A stretch of 64,000 bases of DNA from Saprospiraceae bacterium (GCA_020848695.1 JADLHT010000014.1:62001-126000), one strand, 5' to 3'. Numbered from the stretch's first letter, positions 1 to 8,492 are shown. Program-made: numbers and translations. Notes: generated by a model from the sequence alone, not told the origin.

Positions 1-2
1 AG

Positions 3-851
3 TTGTGGGGAGTCCATTTTACCAGTCCCAAAATTGGATTTGCCGTTGGATCGAATGGAAAAATTATTTATACGAACAATGGAGGTAATACCTGGGAAGA
101 TAGATCCACCGGAAAGAACAATTTGTTGTATGATGTAACATTTACACCAGGTGGAACAGGCTTCGCTTCCGGTTCTAATATACTGTTGCGATCTGATGAT
201 AGTGGGCAAAGCTGGTTTGAAGTAGTAAACTTTCCGTTTGAACGACCAGCAGATTGGATTAGAAGTATTCACTTTGTAAATGATCAGCTGGGCTTTGCCT
301 GTGCTGATATCGGGCGTATTTATAGGACTAAAGACGGGGGTGAAAACTGGGAAAGATTGAATTCACCAACTCAGGAACCCTTATTTGAAGTGGACTTTAT
401 CAATGAGAATCTTGGAATTATTGTAGGATTTAGCGGGACTATATTACATACCAATGACAGTGGAAATAATTGGTCAGTTGTCGAATCACCCTTGGGGCAG
501 GAGCATAATTATTCAGCAGATTTTATTGATAACAACCATGCTTTTATCTGCACACATTTCGGATCAATATTAAGTATGAATAATTTGATACAGGTAAAAG
601 ATCTTGATAACCATCCTTTTGAATATTCCATCTTTCCAAATCCTGTTAGTGATAGATTATATATTCGCTTTAAGGATCTCAACACTCATAGAGTGTCTAT
701 CTACTCTTCTGGAGGAAAACAATTGCTTCAACAAAATATCTTAAAATCAGACGCCATAGTGTTGAAAGAATTCAGTCCGGGATCTTACCATTTTGTAGTT
801 TCGGATGAGAACTCAAACAGGCTGCATTCAAGATTATTTATTAAGCATTAA
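3..851 (+). CDS. Ycf48-like beta-propeller protein with T9SS sorting domain (5' truncated)
   Basis: The reading frame is open at the window edge, so the true start and signal peptide lie outside. Residues 1-200 hold repeated BNR/Ycf48-type blades: GG(N/E)xW motifs (GGNTWED, SGQSWFE, GGENWERL, SGNNWSVV), each following a strand with a G-F-A/I-x-G pattern. The last 75 or so residues carry a type A T9SS sorting domain (YSIFPNPVSDRLYI near residue 210, then SIYSSGGKQ and a short basic end). This family forms surface or secreted propellers; in Bacteroidota the function is usually unknown, and the photosystem assembly role of plant HCF136 does not carry over. Export by T9SS after Sec is inferred from the C-terminal domain. 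Confidence 0.8.
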   Translation: MWGVHFTSPKIGFAVGSNGKIIYTNNGGNTWEDRSTGKNNLLYDVTFTPGGTGFASGSNILLRSDDSGQSWFEVVNFPFERPADWIRSIHFVNDQLGFACADIGRIYRTKDGGENWERLNSPTQEPLFEVDFINENLGIIVGFSGTILHTNDSGNNWSVVESPLGQEHNYSADFIDNNHAFICTHFGSILSMNNLIQVKDLDNHPFEYSIFPNPVSDRLYIRFKDLNTHRVSIYSSGGKQLLQQNILKSDAIVLKEFSPGSYHFVVSDENSNRLHSRLFIKH

Positions 852-1007
852 TGCAATGCAATCTTATACATTCAGAATTAAGTTGCTGATTTATTAGTCA
901 ATACTTTTTAATAAAATTTTAGGCAAAAAAACAATACAAAGGATGAGAATTTGAAGAAATTATACAGCTCTTCACGAATTCTTCTTTAATGATAAACACC
1001 AACGTTT

Positions 1008-1490
1008 CTATTCTTTCTTGCGAATACTTTTTAAAATTTCTACTGCTTCGTCTTCAGCAACATTGTCCTTATCTCCAAATGTAATTGTAGCAAAAAAATT
1101 GGTATCAGAATCCGGATCAATAAAGCCCAAAACTATAATTCTTGTGCCTTCTTTATAACCCTCTACGTAAGAGCCTTTTAATCCATTCAGTTCAATTATG
1201 TCAACATCGTCCAACTGTTCCAGTTCCAGAGATTTGGCAATATGAATTGTGTAAGCGGTAATATTGGAATGATCTACTGACGCATCACTAAATGGAAAAA
1301 TACCAAATTCCATCCCGTCGCCGTCTGCAGTAAATTCATCGGCGGTATTGGTCACTGGTTTGAAATCTGCTTTTAGTGTAAATACGATATTGTGGTGTGC
1401 CCATTCATAGTCAAAGGCTTGTTGAGTCCAGCTCTTTTGAATGATTATAAAGCTCAGTAGAGTTAGAATAATTTTACTGGGATTAGTCAT
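1008..1490 (-). CDS. Secreted hypothetical protein
   Basis: This is a 160-residue protein starting at ATG. It has a clear N-terminal signal peptide (basic MTNPSK, hydrophobic IILTLLSFIII, cleavage near SWTQQ). The mature part is acidic, about 135 residues, and predicted to be mostly beta strand (repeated alternating hydrophobic stretches such as HNIVFTLKADF and NFFATITFGD). I recognise no catalytic motif. It stands alone on the minus strand between the convergent upstream gene and pdxH, so it is probably monocistronic. It may be a small periplasmic protein with a PsbP-like or lipocalin-like beta fold, but that is only an impression from the strand pattern. Confidence 0.65.
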   Translation of the reverse strand: MTNPSKIILTLLSFIIIQKSWTQQAFDYEWAHHNIVFTLKADFKPVTNTADEFTADGDGMEFGIFPFSDASVDHSNITAYTIHIAKSLELEQLDDVDIIELNGLKGSYVEGYKEGTRIIVLGFIDPDSDTNFFATITFGDKDNVAEDEAVEILKSIRKKE

Positions 1491-1767
1491 AATTAAACTT
1501 AATTTTAAGGTTTATTGATTGAAATGTAAATTTAGATAAAAAATGAAAATTTTCTTAAATGTTCTTTAGATTCCTGATATTTTATACATTTATTAAATCA
1601 CATTATTTTATTTTGTAATTTCTCGTCAAAAAATAAATGCACGAGGAGTGAAGGAGTTTAAGCACAATACATCAAATTCATTGATTTGAGAAATCAATTT
1701 TATATTAGAGAATTTACCAAGTACTATTTCATCATTGTATTAATTTCAATGAATGAACCGTATTAGA

Positions 1768-2400
1768 TTAAGGCGCCAGCAGAACCCTGTCCCACATTCC
1801 TTTAGAATTTAACTGATACGCGACACGATCGTGTAGACGGTTGGGTCTTCCTTGCCAGAATTCAGCCCGATCGATAATTAAATGAAGTCCACCCCAGTGT
1901 TCCGGACAAATAACTTTATCTGTTGATAAGTTTAGTTCTTCAATTTTATCTTCCAGGATTTTTTTATTGGGAATGATTTCACTTTGAGCGGAAACGATTG
2001 CAGAAATTCTGGAATCCAAGGGTCTTGAATCAAAGTAATTCACTGAATCTTTACGATCCAGTTTTTCCAAAATTCCTTCCATCCTAACCTGTCTTTCCAG
2101 ATCCTTCCAATAAAAGCAAACAGAGCAGTATGGATTCTTAATTATTTCCTGTCCTTTTCTACTTAAGTAATTGGTAAAAAAAATAATTCCGGTTTGAGTC
2201 AATTCTTTTAATAATACCATGCGCGAAGATGGTCTCCCATTAGGACCGACAGTAGCCAGATTCATGGCATTTACATCTTCGATCCCTGCTTTTATGGCTT
2301 CCTCAAACCAAATTTTAAACTGATCAATCGGATCTTCTAAAGCTTCATTGGTATCAAAAATGTGTTTTTGATAATCTTTTCTAATATTCTTGTAGTTCAT
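1768..2400 (-). CDS. pdxH: Pyridoxamine 5'-phosphate oxidase
   Basis: PdxH is the FMN-dependent enzyme that oxidises pyridoxamine/pyridoxine 5'-phosphate to pyridoxal phosphate in the cytoplasm. The 210-residue protein matches the usual length. Diagnostic stretches are NAMNLATVGPNGRPSSRMVLLK (FMN/phosphate binding), the FFTNYLSRKG segment, a QVRMEG strand and the C-terminal signature FWQGRPNRLHDR ending in W-x-R-x-x-L-AP. I take the ATG at 2400; the frame can be extended to a TTG at 2415, but that would put the start inside the terminator of the ribosomal operon upstream. PLP is the cofactor of the cystathionine synthase-type enzyme 5 kb away, although the two genes are not co-transcribed. 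Confidence 0.95.
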   Translation of the reverse strand: MNYKNIRKDYQKHIFDTNEALEDPIDQFKIWFEEAIKAGIEDVNAMNLATVGPNGRPSSRMVLLKELTQTGIIFFTNYLSRKGQEIIKNPYCSVCFYWKDLERQVRMEGILEKLDRKDSVNYFDSRPLDSRISAIVSAQSEIIPNKKILEDKIEELNLSTDKVICPEHWGGLHLIIDRAEFWQGRPNRLHDRVAYQLNSKGMWDRVLLAP

Positions 2401-2410
2401 ACTTTTATAA

Positions 2411-2445
2411 AACAAAAAACCCGTACAAAAAGATTCATACGGGTT
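2411..2445 (-). terminator. Intrinsic terminator of rpsF-rpsR-rplI
   Basis: A perfect 8-bp inverted repeat (AACCCGTA at 2418-2425, TACGGGTT at 2438-2445) encloses a 12-nt loop. On the minus strand it is followed directly by a T-rich run (GGGTTTTTTGTTTT), as expected for Rho-independent termination after rplI, whose stop is at 2472. The hairpin ends only about 10 nt before the pdxH ATG. Confidence 0.85.
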
Positions 2446-2471
2446 AGATTTTTTAAATATCTATTTGTTAT

Positions 2472-2915
2472 TTATTCAGCGATTACTTCAAATTTTAAAG
2501 GCGCTGTAACTTGTTTGTGAAGTTCAATCTGAGCCATGTATTCACCCAATTCCTTTATTTCTTCCGGAAGTTTTACTTTCTTGCGCTCTACTTCGATTCC
2601 GTTTTCTTTCAACGCATTAGCAATCTGCACATTGGTTACAGATCCAAAGATCTTACCACTTGTTCCGGATTTTGCACCAATTTTAAGTGTAAGAGATTCA
2701 ATTTTTGAAGCCATTTCTCGATATAGACTAAGTTTTTTATTCTCTCTGGCTTCGTCCTGTCTCATTAATTCTTTTAAAGTGCGAAGATTGCTGTCACTTG
2801 CCTGAATTGCCATTCCTTGAGGGATAAGATAATTTCTTCCATAACCGGGTTTAACAGTTACAACTTCATGTTTCTCACCCAGTTTTTCTACATCTTTTAT
2901 AAGTATAATTTGCAT
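2472..2915 (-). CDS. rplI: 50S ribosomal protein L9
   Basis: L9 binds 23S rRNA domain V at the base of the L1 stalk and spans two globular RNA-binding domains joined by a long helix. The 147-residue protein begins with the highly characteristic QIILIKDVEKLGEKHEVVTV followed by KPGYGRNYLIPQGMA. A charged helical linker (LKELMRQDEARENKKLSLYREMASKI) comes next, and then the C-terminal domain with GKIFGSVTNVQIANAL. Length and order are typical. It is the last gene of the minus-strand rpsF-rpsR-rplI operon, 29 nt after rpsR, and is followed by a strong terminator. Confidence 0.98.
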   Translation of the reverse strand: MQIILIKDVEKLGEKHEVVTVKPGYGRNYLIPQGMAIQASDSNLRTLKELMRQDEARENKKLSLYREMASKIESLTLKIGAKSGTSGKIFGSVTNVQIANALKENGIEVERKKVKLPEEIKELGEYMAQIELHKQVTAPLKFEVIAE

Positions 2916-2944
2916 TTTTTAGATTTGATGTTATTCAATAATAA

Positions 2945-3211
2945 TTATTTCAAAAGATCTGAAACATATGGTAATATAGCCAGATGTCTTGCCCTTTTTA
3001 CTGCAGTTGAAACCCTTCTTTGAAACTTTAAAGAGTTGCCGGTTAATCTTCTAGGTAATAATTTCCCCTGTTGATTGATAAATTGAATCAAGAAATCAGG
3101 ATCCTTATAATCAATATGCCTTAAGCCGAATTTTTTGAATCGGCAATATTTTTGGGCTTTTTTACCAATATTTGGATTACTTAAGAACTTTATTTCGTCT
3201 TGCGTTGCCAT
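2945..3211 (-). CDS. rpsR: 30S ribosomal protein S18
   Basis: S18 is a small basic protein of the 30S platform that pairs with S6. The 88-residue sequence has the family core: KYCRFKKFG, then YKDPDFLIQFINQQGKLLPRR, and TGNSLKFQRRVSTAVKRARHLAILPYV. The N-terminal 15 residues are a variable extension. It lies between rpsF and rplI on the minus strand, with 33 nt to rpsF, the usual Bacteroidota arrangement (no priB or ssb in the operon). Confidence 0.98.
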   Translation of the reverse strand: MATQDEIKFLSNPNIGKKAQKYCRFKKFGLRHIDYKDPDFLIQFINQQGKLLPRRLTGNSLKFQRRVSTAVKRARHLAILPYVSDLLK

Positions 3212-3244
3212 TTTTTTACTTTTCTTTAATGAATAAATAATTGA

Positions 3245-3694
3245 TTAAGCATTTGTCGTTGTTTCTTTGACTTCCTGAATCGTTTGATCGGAAACAAATG
3301 CCTGATAAGGGATTGTGTCGATGTGAGATTTTTTAACAGTTGGCTCCTTAGGTACTCTTTTGCCAATCTTCCCAGTTCTTTTGTCTTCATTGTACTTGAT
3401 ACCAAACTTATCAAGTCTTACCGTTAAAAAACGCATGATACGTTCATCGCGTTTCAGCGCTAACTCTAATTTTGCAATAAAACTTCCGGACTCAGCCGCG
3501 AACTCTATGCAGTAATACACTCCTGTGGAGCGCTTGTTTATAGAATAAGCCAATGGTTTTAGGCCTATCTCATCTACGTGGATCAAATTACCGCCTTCAT
3601 TGACAATAATATCCTGGTAGGTCTTTGCTGTCGATTTCACTTCATCGCCCGACAGCACCGGATCTACGATGAAGGTTACTTCAAATTGTCGCAT
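3245..3694 (-). CDS. rpsF: 30S ribosomal protein S6
   Basis: S6 binds S18 and 16S rRNA on the 30S platform. The 149-residue protein starts with QFEVTFIVDPVLSGDEV and contains ...GLKPLAYSINKRSTGVYYCIEF and ELALKRDERIMRFLTVRLDKF, all family hallmarks. The C-terminal 45 residues (KRTGKIGKRVPKEP onward) are an extra tail beyond the roughly 100-residue core; such tails are common and variable in Bacteroidota. It is first in the ribosomal operon, and a matching promoter sits just upstream. Confidence 0.97.
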   Translation of the reverse strand: MRQFEVTFIVDPVLSGDEVKSTAKTYQDIIVNEGGNLIHVDEIGLKPLAYSINKRSTGVYYCIEFAAESGSFIAKLELALKRDERIMRFLTVRLDKFGIKYNEDKRTGKIGKRVPKEPTVKKSHIDTIPYQAFVSDQTIQEVKETTTNA

Positions 3695-3722
3695 TAAATA
3701 AAGAATTTTTTTTAAAGGGCTG

Positions 3723-3754
3723 CAAAAATAGTACTTATTCGACTAATATTCAAA
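3723..3754 (-). promoter_or_regulatory. Bacteroidota-type promoter of rpsF operon
   Basis: On the minus strand a TTTG (complement of 3751-3754) is followed after exactly 20 nt by TATTTTTG (complement of 3723-3730). This fits the Bacteroidota -33 TTTG and -7 TAnnTTTG consensus. The -7 box ends 28 nt upstream of the rpsF ATG. Confidence 0.75.
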
Positions 3755-3997
3755 TAATTAGGAGAACTAAAATTAAAAAATTTAGTTCTCAAGAATTAAC
3801 ATCAACTTCTATTACAGACTCTTATCATACAACTATTTATACATTTTAATAATATTTATTTAAATATTGTTAATGTATATGTATTTTTGATTATAGTATA
3901 TCTGAACTCTGATAAGTTAAAGAAATACTCTTTAACCCCCAGCCTGTTCTGTAAGAAATGAGATTATGATTAAGTTGATCTCAGCATTTAATCATTG
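3755..3997. other. Intergenic gap, no gene seen
   Basis: This AT-rich stretch separates the rpsF promoter from the hypothetical gene ending at 3998. I see no credible reading frame, tRNA or strong hairpin in it. The minus-strand genes upstream (3998-4941) have no evident terminator here. Confidence 0.6.
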
Positions 3998-4303
3998 TTA
4001 AAATTCCCATCCTTCCTCCTTAATAGGAGGAACTTTAATATCATTTTTATTTCTTATACGCATCATTTGTCTTTGAAGAATTTCTTTGGCCAATTCTGTT
4101 GATAAATTTTCTGGTGCAACGGATAATAGTATTTCCTGAAGTTTGTTCTCGTCAATATCCATTCGATAGAGATAACTGAACAACAACCCGCTGTCTTCTG
4201 CAAGGAGTTGATCAACTCTGAATTTTATTCTTTCTAAGAAAAATATTTGATCTTCCTCTGGACCAGGAGTAAAATCAGGCAATTGATCTGAGCCGGGATT
4301 CAC
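3998..4303 (-). CDS. Hypothetical protein, acidic, helical
   Basis: This is a 101-residue protein with no signal peptide, predicted helical (EDQIFFLERIKFRVDQLLAEDSGLLFSYLYRMDIDENKLQEIL), ending in the conserved-looking EEGWEF. I do not recognise a domain; small proteins of this type with a D-E-x-K-L-x-x-I-L segment recur in Bacteroidota genomes. It starts with GTG at 4303, overlapping the TAG stop of the preceding gene by one base (TAGTG), so translation is probably coupled to that gene. Confidence 0.7.
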   Translation of the reverse strand: MNPGSDQLPDFTPGPEEDQIFFLERIKFRVDQLLAEDSGLLFSYLYRMDIDENKLQEILLSVAPENLSTELAKEILQRQMMRIRNKNDIKVPPIKEEGWEF

Positions 4304-4941
4304 TATTTTTTTTTCTTATTTTTAAAATCTCCTCTCTTCCAGGCTTTGAAAAACTCAAGCCATGCCAGAGGGTTGGTTATATTATAAGGCTTGAATTGAC
4401 CTGAATAATAATACTTTCTGGCTTCCTGACCCAGGTAAAGACTTGCATGCTCTGCGCCATCTCTTGGAGTTAAGAGCATCAATTCGTCCAATCGATCTTT
4501 CGCAAGATTAGTCATGGCAATATTATACATCGTCTGTTCAATATCCATGGCAAGAAATTCAGGTCTGAAGTGTTCCCGACTAGGCCAGGGATGAATAGTT
4601 ACCTTCGGTAAATAAACCGTGTCCTGTGTTAACTGTACATTAAGTGTAATGGATTCTTCAGAATAATTATTCGGAACAATAAAAGTCTCTTCGTCATAGG
4701 ATAGATAATTAAATAGTATCGTATCTCCCCTTTGGGCAGCAATGCTGTAAAAAGCATTCTCATTCCCATAGATCACTCTAAAAGTATTGTGAATAGCAAT
4801 TTCTGCGTAAGGTAATAGCTTGATCTTATTATTATCCAAGGTATAGATTATACCACTGACTTGCACCAGTCTGTTATCCTGTGCAATGCATTGATTAGAC
4901 AAGATTATCAGTGAAAAGTAAATTAGAGCGCTTCTAACCAT
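4303..4941 (-). CDS. Secreted carboxypeptidase-regulatory-like (CarboxypepD_reg-like) protein
   Basis: This is a 212-residue protein with a signal peptide (MVRSALIYFSLIILSNQCIAQ). The mature N-terminal part (VSGIIYTLDNNKIKLLPYAEIAIHNTFRVIYGNENAFYSIAAQRGDTILFNYLSYDEETF) is a transthyretin-like beta-sandwich of the CarboxypepD_reg-like type. The C-terminal half, after YLPKVTIHPWPS, is helical and family specific, and ends in a lysine-rich tail. These domains commonly occur at the N-terminus of TonB-dependent receptors; here there is no receptor, so it is a stand-alone periplasmic or surface protein. It is first in a two-gene operon with the 101-residue gene. The exact role is unknown. Confidence 0.75.
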   Translation of the reverse strand: MVRSALIYFSLIILSNQCIAQDNRLVQVSGIIYTLDNNKIKLLPYAEIAIHNTFRVIYGNENAFYSIAAQRGDTILFNYLSYDEETFIVPNNYSEESITLNVQLTQDTVYLPKVTIHPWPSREHFRPEFLAMDIEQTMYNIAMTNLAKDRLDELMLLTPRDGAEHASLYLGQEARKYYYSGQFKPYNITNPLAWLEFFKAWKRGDFKNKKKK

Positions 4942-5451
4942 TAGCCTTTAATAACGAATTATTGGTTGAGAAGTTTTAAACAGCCATTCATTATTAAATC
5001 GCTATTTTTTAAGAATTCATTGGGGCAATTTGACTTATCATTCATCAAAAAGAATTTCAACGGATTAGATGATCGAAAATCAGACTATGCGTTAAATCAA
5101 CTATTTCATTTTTGCTCAGTTTAAATATTTGCATTAAAATTTTATTGACTAATTGAGTAAGTATTGTAAAAAGTATTCTAGTCATGAATTCCATTTGGCA
5201 CTATCAATTATTTCTTAAGTTTGACTATTTTAAACAAAATGTTGTCTATAATTCGATGGATGATAATTTTGTCAAAACCAGGTGAATATCTGCTAAGCAA
5301 TGAGCGGTTAAATTGAGAATTCTGAAGGAAGTATGAATAAAATGTGTACAAACTATTGAATTGAATATTTTTTAACTTGTACAATAAATTTTAGAGCTTG
5401 TCCTTTGAGAAAATCATTTTCTGATCTACATTTGAGTAAAATACTTATCAA
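4942..5451. other. Divergent intergenic region, no gene seen
   Basis: These 510 bp separate the divergent genes at 4941 (minus) and 5452 (plus). No convincing coding frame is visible. The right-hand part contains two similar palindromic octamers at 5344-5351 and 5377-5384, listed separately. Confidence 0.6.
5344..5384 (+). promoter_or_regulatory. Paired TTGTACAA-like palindromes upstream of phosphatase gene
   Basis: GTGTACAA at 5344-5351 and the perfect palindrome TTGTACAA at 5377-5384 lie with centres about 33 bp apart, roughly three helical turns, and end 67 bp before the GTG of the PhoD-family gene. Such spacing suits two dimers binding one face of the DNA. The regulator is unknown, and the sites do not resemble the enterobacterial Pho box. 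Confidence 0.35.
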
Positions 5452-6837
5452 GTGATTTTTAAATCTTTTTTCAATGATCAGAAAAAAAATTCTTTGTTTC
5501 AATTTTTACTATTCTTTCTAATTACCGGTTCAGTTTACTCCCAGATTATCAGTGGTCCGATGCTGGGATATGTTGAGTTGAGAACAGCCAAAATATGGTG
5601 TGAAGTTCATTCCGGAAGTATGCTTCAATTAAAATACTGGAAAACTGAAGATAAAAAATCTGTTAAGCTGGCTTTTGTCTCTAAGAGTAAGTTTATGGAT
5701 TTTGAAACACAAATATTTGATCTTGTTGGATTAGAACCCGGAACAAAGTACGAATATGAGATTACATCCAAAGGAAAAACCAAGATGAGTCCTGTTCGTG
5801 GTGTGCTAAATACGCAGGAACTTTGGCAATGGAGGAGACCTCCGCCGGACTTTAGCATCCTTACAGGATCTTGTTCTTATCAGAATGAAACCCTCTATGA
5901 CAGACCTGGACAACCATATGGAAACGATTCAAGTATATTTGAAATTATGGCTAAAGAGAACTCGGATGCAATGTTTTGGTTAGGTGACAACTGGTACACA
6001 CGAGAAGTGGATTACGGATCTCAATGGGGATTATGGTATCGTGCATCTAAAGATCGTTCGTTGCCTATTCTTCAATCACTATTGAAGACTATGTCTAATT
6101 ATGGGATTTGGGATGACCATGATTATGGTCCGAATAATTCAGGATTGTCATATATTTTTAAAGAGGAAAGCAGACAAGTATTTAAATCCTATTTTGCCAA
6201 TCCAAGTTATGGGCAGAATAATCAAGGAATCTACACAAAAGTATCTATCAATGATGTAGATTTTTTTCTTTTGGACAACAGAAGTTTTAGGTCTGCAGAT
6301 CAAATGAATTCATACAAGGATAATCAAGCCAATCCCGATAAACTGATGTATGGAAAAGAACAGATGAATTGGTTAAAGAATTCTCTGATTAGCAGCAACG
6401 CAAATTTTAAAATTGTACTTACCGGATCACAGGTTTTAAATCAATATACATCCAGTGATTGTTTGGTTCATTATCCAATAGAATACAATGAGCTGTTGAA
6501 ATTTCTTGATGATCATAATATTTCCGGAGTAGTATTTCTTACAGGAGATAAACATATCAGTGAGATCAATGTCATGCGCAGAGATACACTGTATCCATTG
6601 TATGATATAACTGTTTCTCCTTTAACTTCAGGAGTATCCAAGTTGAAAGACAAAGAAAGAATCAATCCGATGAGAATCAGAAATTCATTAATAGAAGAAC
6701 ATAACTATGGAAGAATTAGTTTTTTGGGTAATAAAAAGGAAAGAAGAATGGTCATAGAGTTTGTCGATAAGAAAGGTAGCAATTTATTTAAGTATGAAAT
6801 TGAACTTTCGGAGCTTCGTAACAAGAAAAAAAAGTAA
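5452..6837 (+). CDS. PhoD-family alkaline phosphatase/phosphodiesterase, secreted
   Basis: This is a 461-residue secreted metallophosphoesterase with an N-terminal signal peptide ([17 protein letters not shown]). A fibronectin-like N-terminal PhoD domain (residues about 32-125: [28 protein letters not shown]) precedes the catalytic domain. Metal-binding motifs are [35 protein letters not shown] and [10 protein letters not shown]. PhoD enzymes hydrolyse phosphomonoesters or diesters, usually with Ca/Fe. The start is GTG at 5452, the only codon giving a complete signal peptide. The 3' end overlaps yidD by 44 nt if the yidD ATG is right. It could be regulated through the paired palindromes upstream. 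The substrate is not predictable from the sequence. Confidence 0.85.
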   Translation: MIFKSFFNDQKKNSLFQFLLFFLITGSVYSQIISGPMLGYVELRTAKIWCEVHSGSMLQLKYWKTEDKKSVKLAFVSKSKFMDFETQIFDLVGLEPGTKYEYEITSKGKTKMSPVRGVLNTQELWQWRRPPPDFSILTGSCSYQNETLYDRPGQPYGNDSSIFEIMAKENSDAMFWLGDNWYTREVDYGSQWGLWYRASKDRSLPILQSLLKTMSNYGIWDDHDYGPNNSGLSYIFKEESRQVFKSYFANPSYGQNNQGIYTKVSINDVDFFLLDNRSFRSADQMNSYKDNQANPDKLMYGKEQMNWLKNSLISSNANFKIVLTGSQVLNQYTSSDCLVHYPIEYNELLKFLDDHNISGVVFLTGDKHISEINVMRRDTLYPLYDITVSPLTSGVSKLKDKERINPMRIRNSLIEEHNYGRISFLGNKKERRMVIEFVDKKGSNLFKYEIELSELRNKKKK

Positions 6838-7072
6838 TGTGAAATATCTTATACTTCTGGTAAAAATTCCTGTAAGATTGTATCAGATCTTACTTTCACC
6901 TTTGTTGGGCAAGAATTGTCGGTTTAATCCAAGCTGTTCTAATTATATGTTACAGTCCTTGGATGAATGGGGATTGCTTAAAGGTACCTGGTTAGGATTG
7001 AAGAGAATTAGCAGATGCCATCCCTGGGGTGGAACAGGAGATGACCCTATACCGAAAAAAATAAATAAGTGA
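6794..7072 (+). CDS. yidD: Membrane protein insertion efficiency factor YidD
   Basis: The 92-residue frame contains the complete YidD signature: [36 protein letters not shown], then [30 protein letters not shown], with the three conserved cysteines. YidD is a small inner-membrane-associated protein with an amphipathic helix that assists YidC-dependent membrane insertion. The ATG at 6794 makes it overlap the phosphatase gene by 44 nt in another frame. A GTG at 6839, one base after the phosphatase stop and preceded by an A-rich run, would give a 77-residue protein closer to the usual family length, so the start is uncertain. It is not beside rnpA or yidC here, unlike in many other bacteria. Confidence 0.92.
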   Translation: MKLNFRSFVTRKKSNVKYLILLVKIPVRLYQILLSPLLGKNCRFNPSCSNYMLQSLDEWGLLKGTWLGLKRISRCHPWGGTGDDPIPKKINK

Positions 7073-7118
7073 TTTAATTCTTTCTGATATTAATATTCCC
7101 AATTTTACATTAGAGTTA

Positions 7119-7210
7119 CAAATTGAAAGTTAAAAAGGTTAAAAAATACCGGTGTTGCCGGAAAATTTTTAACGCAAACAGGGTCGCCGCCAAGTAAAAA
7201 TAAAAATTTG
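7119..7210 (+). other. Candidate structured RNA element, unassigned
   Basis: A nested set of complementary segments stands out from the AT-rich background. An outer CAAATT (7119-7124) can pair with AATTTG (7205-7210). A perfect 8-bp helix joins GTTAAAAA (7138-7145) and TTTTTAAC (7166-7173). Inside it, CCGG (7149-7152) and CCGG (7158-7161) enclose the loop TGTTG. A GC-rich single-stranded-looking block (7174-7195, containing GGGTCGCCGCC) follows. It lies after yidD and before the cystathionine synthase-type gene. I could not match it to TPP, cobalamin, SAM-I, SAM-II or c-di-GMP riboswitch consensus. Confidence 0.35.
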
Positions 7211-7292
7211 AGGAAATGTCAATATTTGAAGGCATTTTGGCTTATAATAGAAAGGTAAATACATAATAATGGTTTATACATCAATTTAATAT

Positions 7293-7300
7293 TAATTTTG
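7293..7300 (+). promoter_or_regulatory. Candidate -7 box of cystathionine synthase gene
   Basis: TAATTTTG fits the Bacteroidota -7 consensus TAnnTTTG and lies 22 nt before the ATG at 7323. No good TTG is present at the -33 position, so this is a weaker call than the rpsF promoter. Confidence 0.4.
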
Positions 7301-7322
7301 CGAAAGCTTATCTGATATTGAT

Positions 7323-8462
7323 ATGAAATTCGAAACCTTAGTTATTCATGCCGGAGTTCATCCTGATCCATCTACTGGTGCAATTATGACTCCCATTTTT
7401 CAAACTTCGACCTATGTTCAAGATGGACCGGGCAATCATAAAGGTTATGAATATGCGAGAACACAAAACCCTACTAGGACGGTACTTCAGGAGAATATTG
7501 CAGCATTGGAAAACGGCACTTACGCATCCTGTTTTGGAAGTGGTCTGGCTGCAATGGATGCAATTATCAAACTTCTCAAATCTGGTGATGAAGTAATTGC
7601 AAGTAATGATATGTATGGCGGCTCGTTCAGACTACTGGACAAGATCTTTAAAGAATTCGGTATCAGTACCCGATTAATTCCAATGCAGGATCTCAATCTG
7701 GTAAGAGACAGCATTTCAGAAAGAACCAAATTAATCTGGGTTGAGACACCGACCAACCCACTTCTAAATATTGTAGATATTCAGGCTATATGTGAGATTG
7801 CTCATCAGAAAAATAAATGGGTTTGTGTTGACAATACATTTGCTACACCTTTTCTTCAAAAACCATTGGATCTGGGTGCTGATCTTGTAATGCATTCCGC
7901 AACCAAATATTTGGGTGGACATTCGGATGTTGTTCATGGTGTAGTTGTCAGTAAAAATCAAGAATTAGGTGAAAGATTGAGGTTTATTCAAAATGCCAGT
8001 GGGGCCGTGCCGGGACCCATGGATTGTTTTCTAATATTACGAGGAATTAAGACCCTTCACGTCAGAGTAGAGAGAGCTTGTGAAAACGCAGCGAAAATAG
8101 CCCACTTCCTTAAGGAGCATCCAAAAGTGAACAGAGTATTATATCCCGGGTTTACAACCCATCCGGGTCATAAAATTGCTCAGACACAGATGAAAATGTT
8201 TGGAGCCATGTTGTCTTTCGATTTGAAAGATGAAAGCATGAATGCAGCAAATAAAGTACTTGCCGGAACTAAATTATTTTCATGTGCCGAATCACTGGGA
8301 GGAGTAGAATCATTGATTGGTCATCCGGCTTCTATGACACATGCATCCTTGCCTAAAGAAGAAAGGATGAAAAGTGGATTGACGGATTCCTTAATACGCT
8401 TAAGTGTAGGAATTGAAAATGCAGATGACCTGATTCAAGATTTGAAACAGGCAATTGACTAA
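7323..8462 (+). CDS. Cys/Met metabolism PLP-dependent enzyme (cystathionine gamma-synthase/lyase type)
   Basis: This is a 379-residue fold-type I PLP enzyme of the trans-sulfuration family. Family landmarks are YEYARTQNPTR near the N-terminus, CFGSGLAAMDA, DNTFATPFLQKPLDLGADLV, and SATKYLGGHSD with the Schiff-base lysine at residue 195, followed by GAVPGPMDCFL and AESLGGVESLIGHPASMTHAS. The ESLGGVESL stretch resembles cystathionine gamma-synthase more than human gamma-lyase, but the two activities cannot be separated safely by eye; homocysteine or methionine metabolism is the likely setting. It starts at ATG, with a candidate -7 box 22 nt upstream, and radC follows after 30 nt. Confidence 0.9.
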   Translation: MKFETLVIHAGVHPDPSTGAIMTPIFQTSTYVQDGPGNHKGYEYARTQNPTRTVLQENIAALENGTYASCFGSGLAAMDAIIKLLKSGDEVIASNDMYGGSFRLLDKIFKEFGISTRLIPMQDLNLVRDSISERTKLIWVETPTNPLLNIVDIQAICEIAHQKNKWVCVDNTFATPFLQKPLDLGADLVMHSATKYLGGHSDVVHGVVVSKNQELGERLRFIQNASGAVPGPMDCFLILRGIKTLHVRVERACENAAKIAHFLKEHPKVNRVLYPGFTTHPGHKIAQTQMKMFGAMLSFDLKDESMNAANKVLAGTKLFSCAESLGGVESLIGHPASMTHASLPKEERMKSGLTDSLIRLSVGIENADDLIQDLKQAID

Positions 8463-8492
8463 ACTTATCTGACTTTACTATAATCAAATACT

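Noticed and set aside
2401..2415. Upstream TTG start for pdxH
   Set aside because: The extension lies within the terminator region and adds non-homologous residues; the ATG at 2400 fits the family length.
7119..7210. SAM, TPP, cobalamin or c-di-GMP riboswitch
   Set aside because: None of the consensus cores I know is present, so it is reported only as an unassigned structure.
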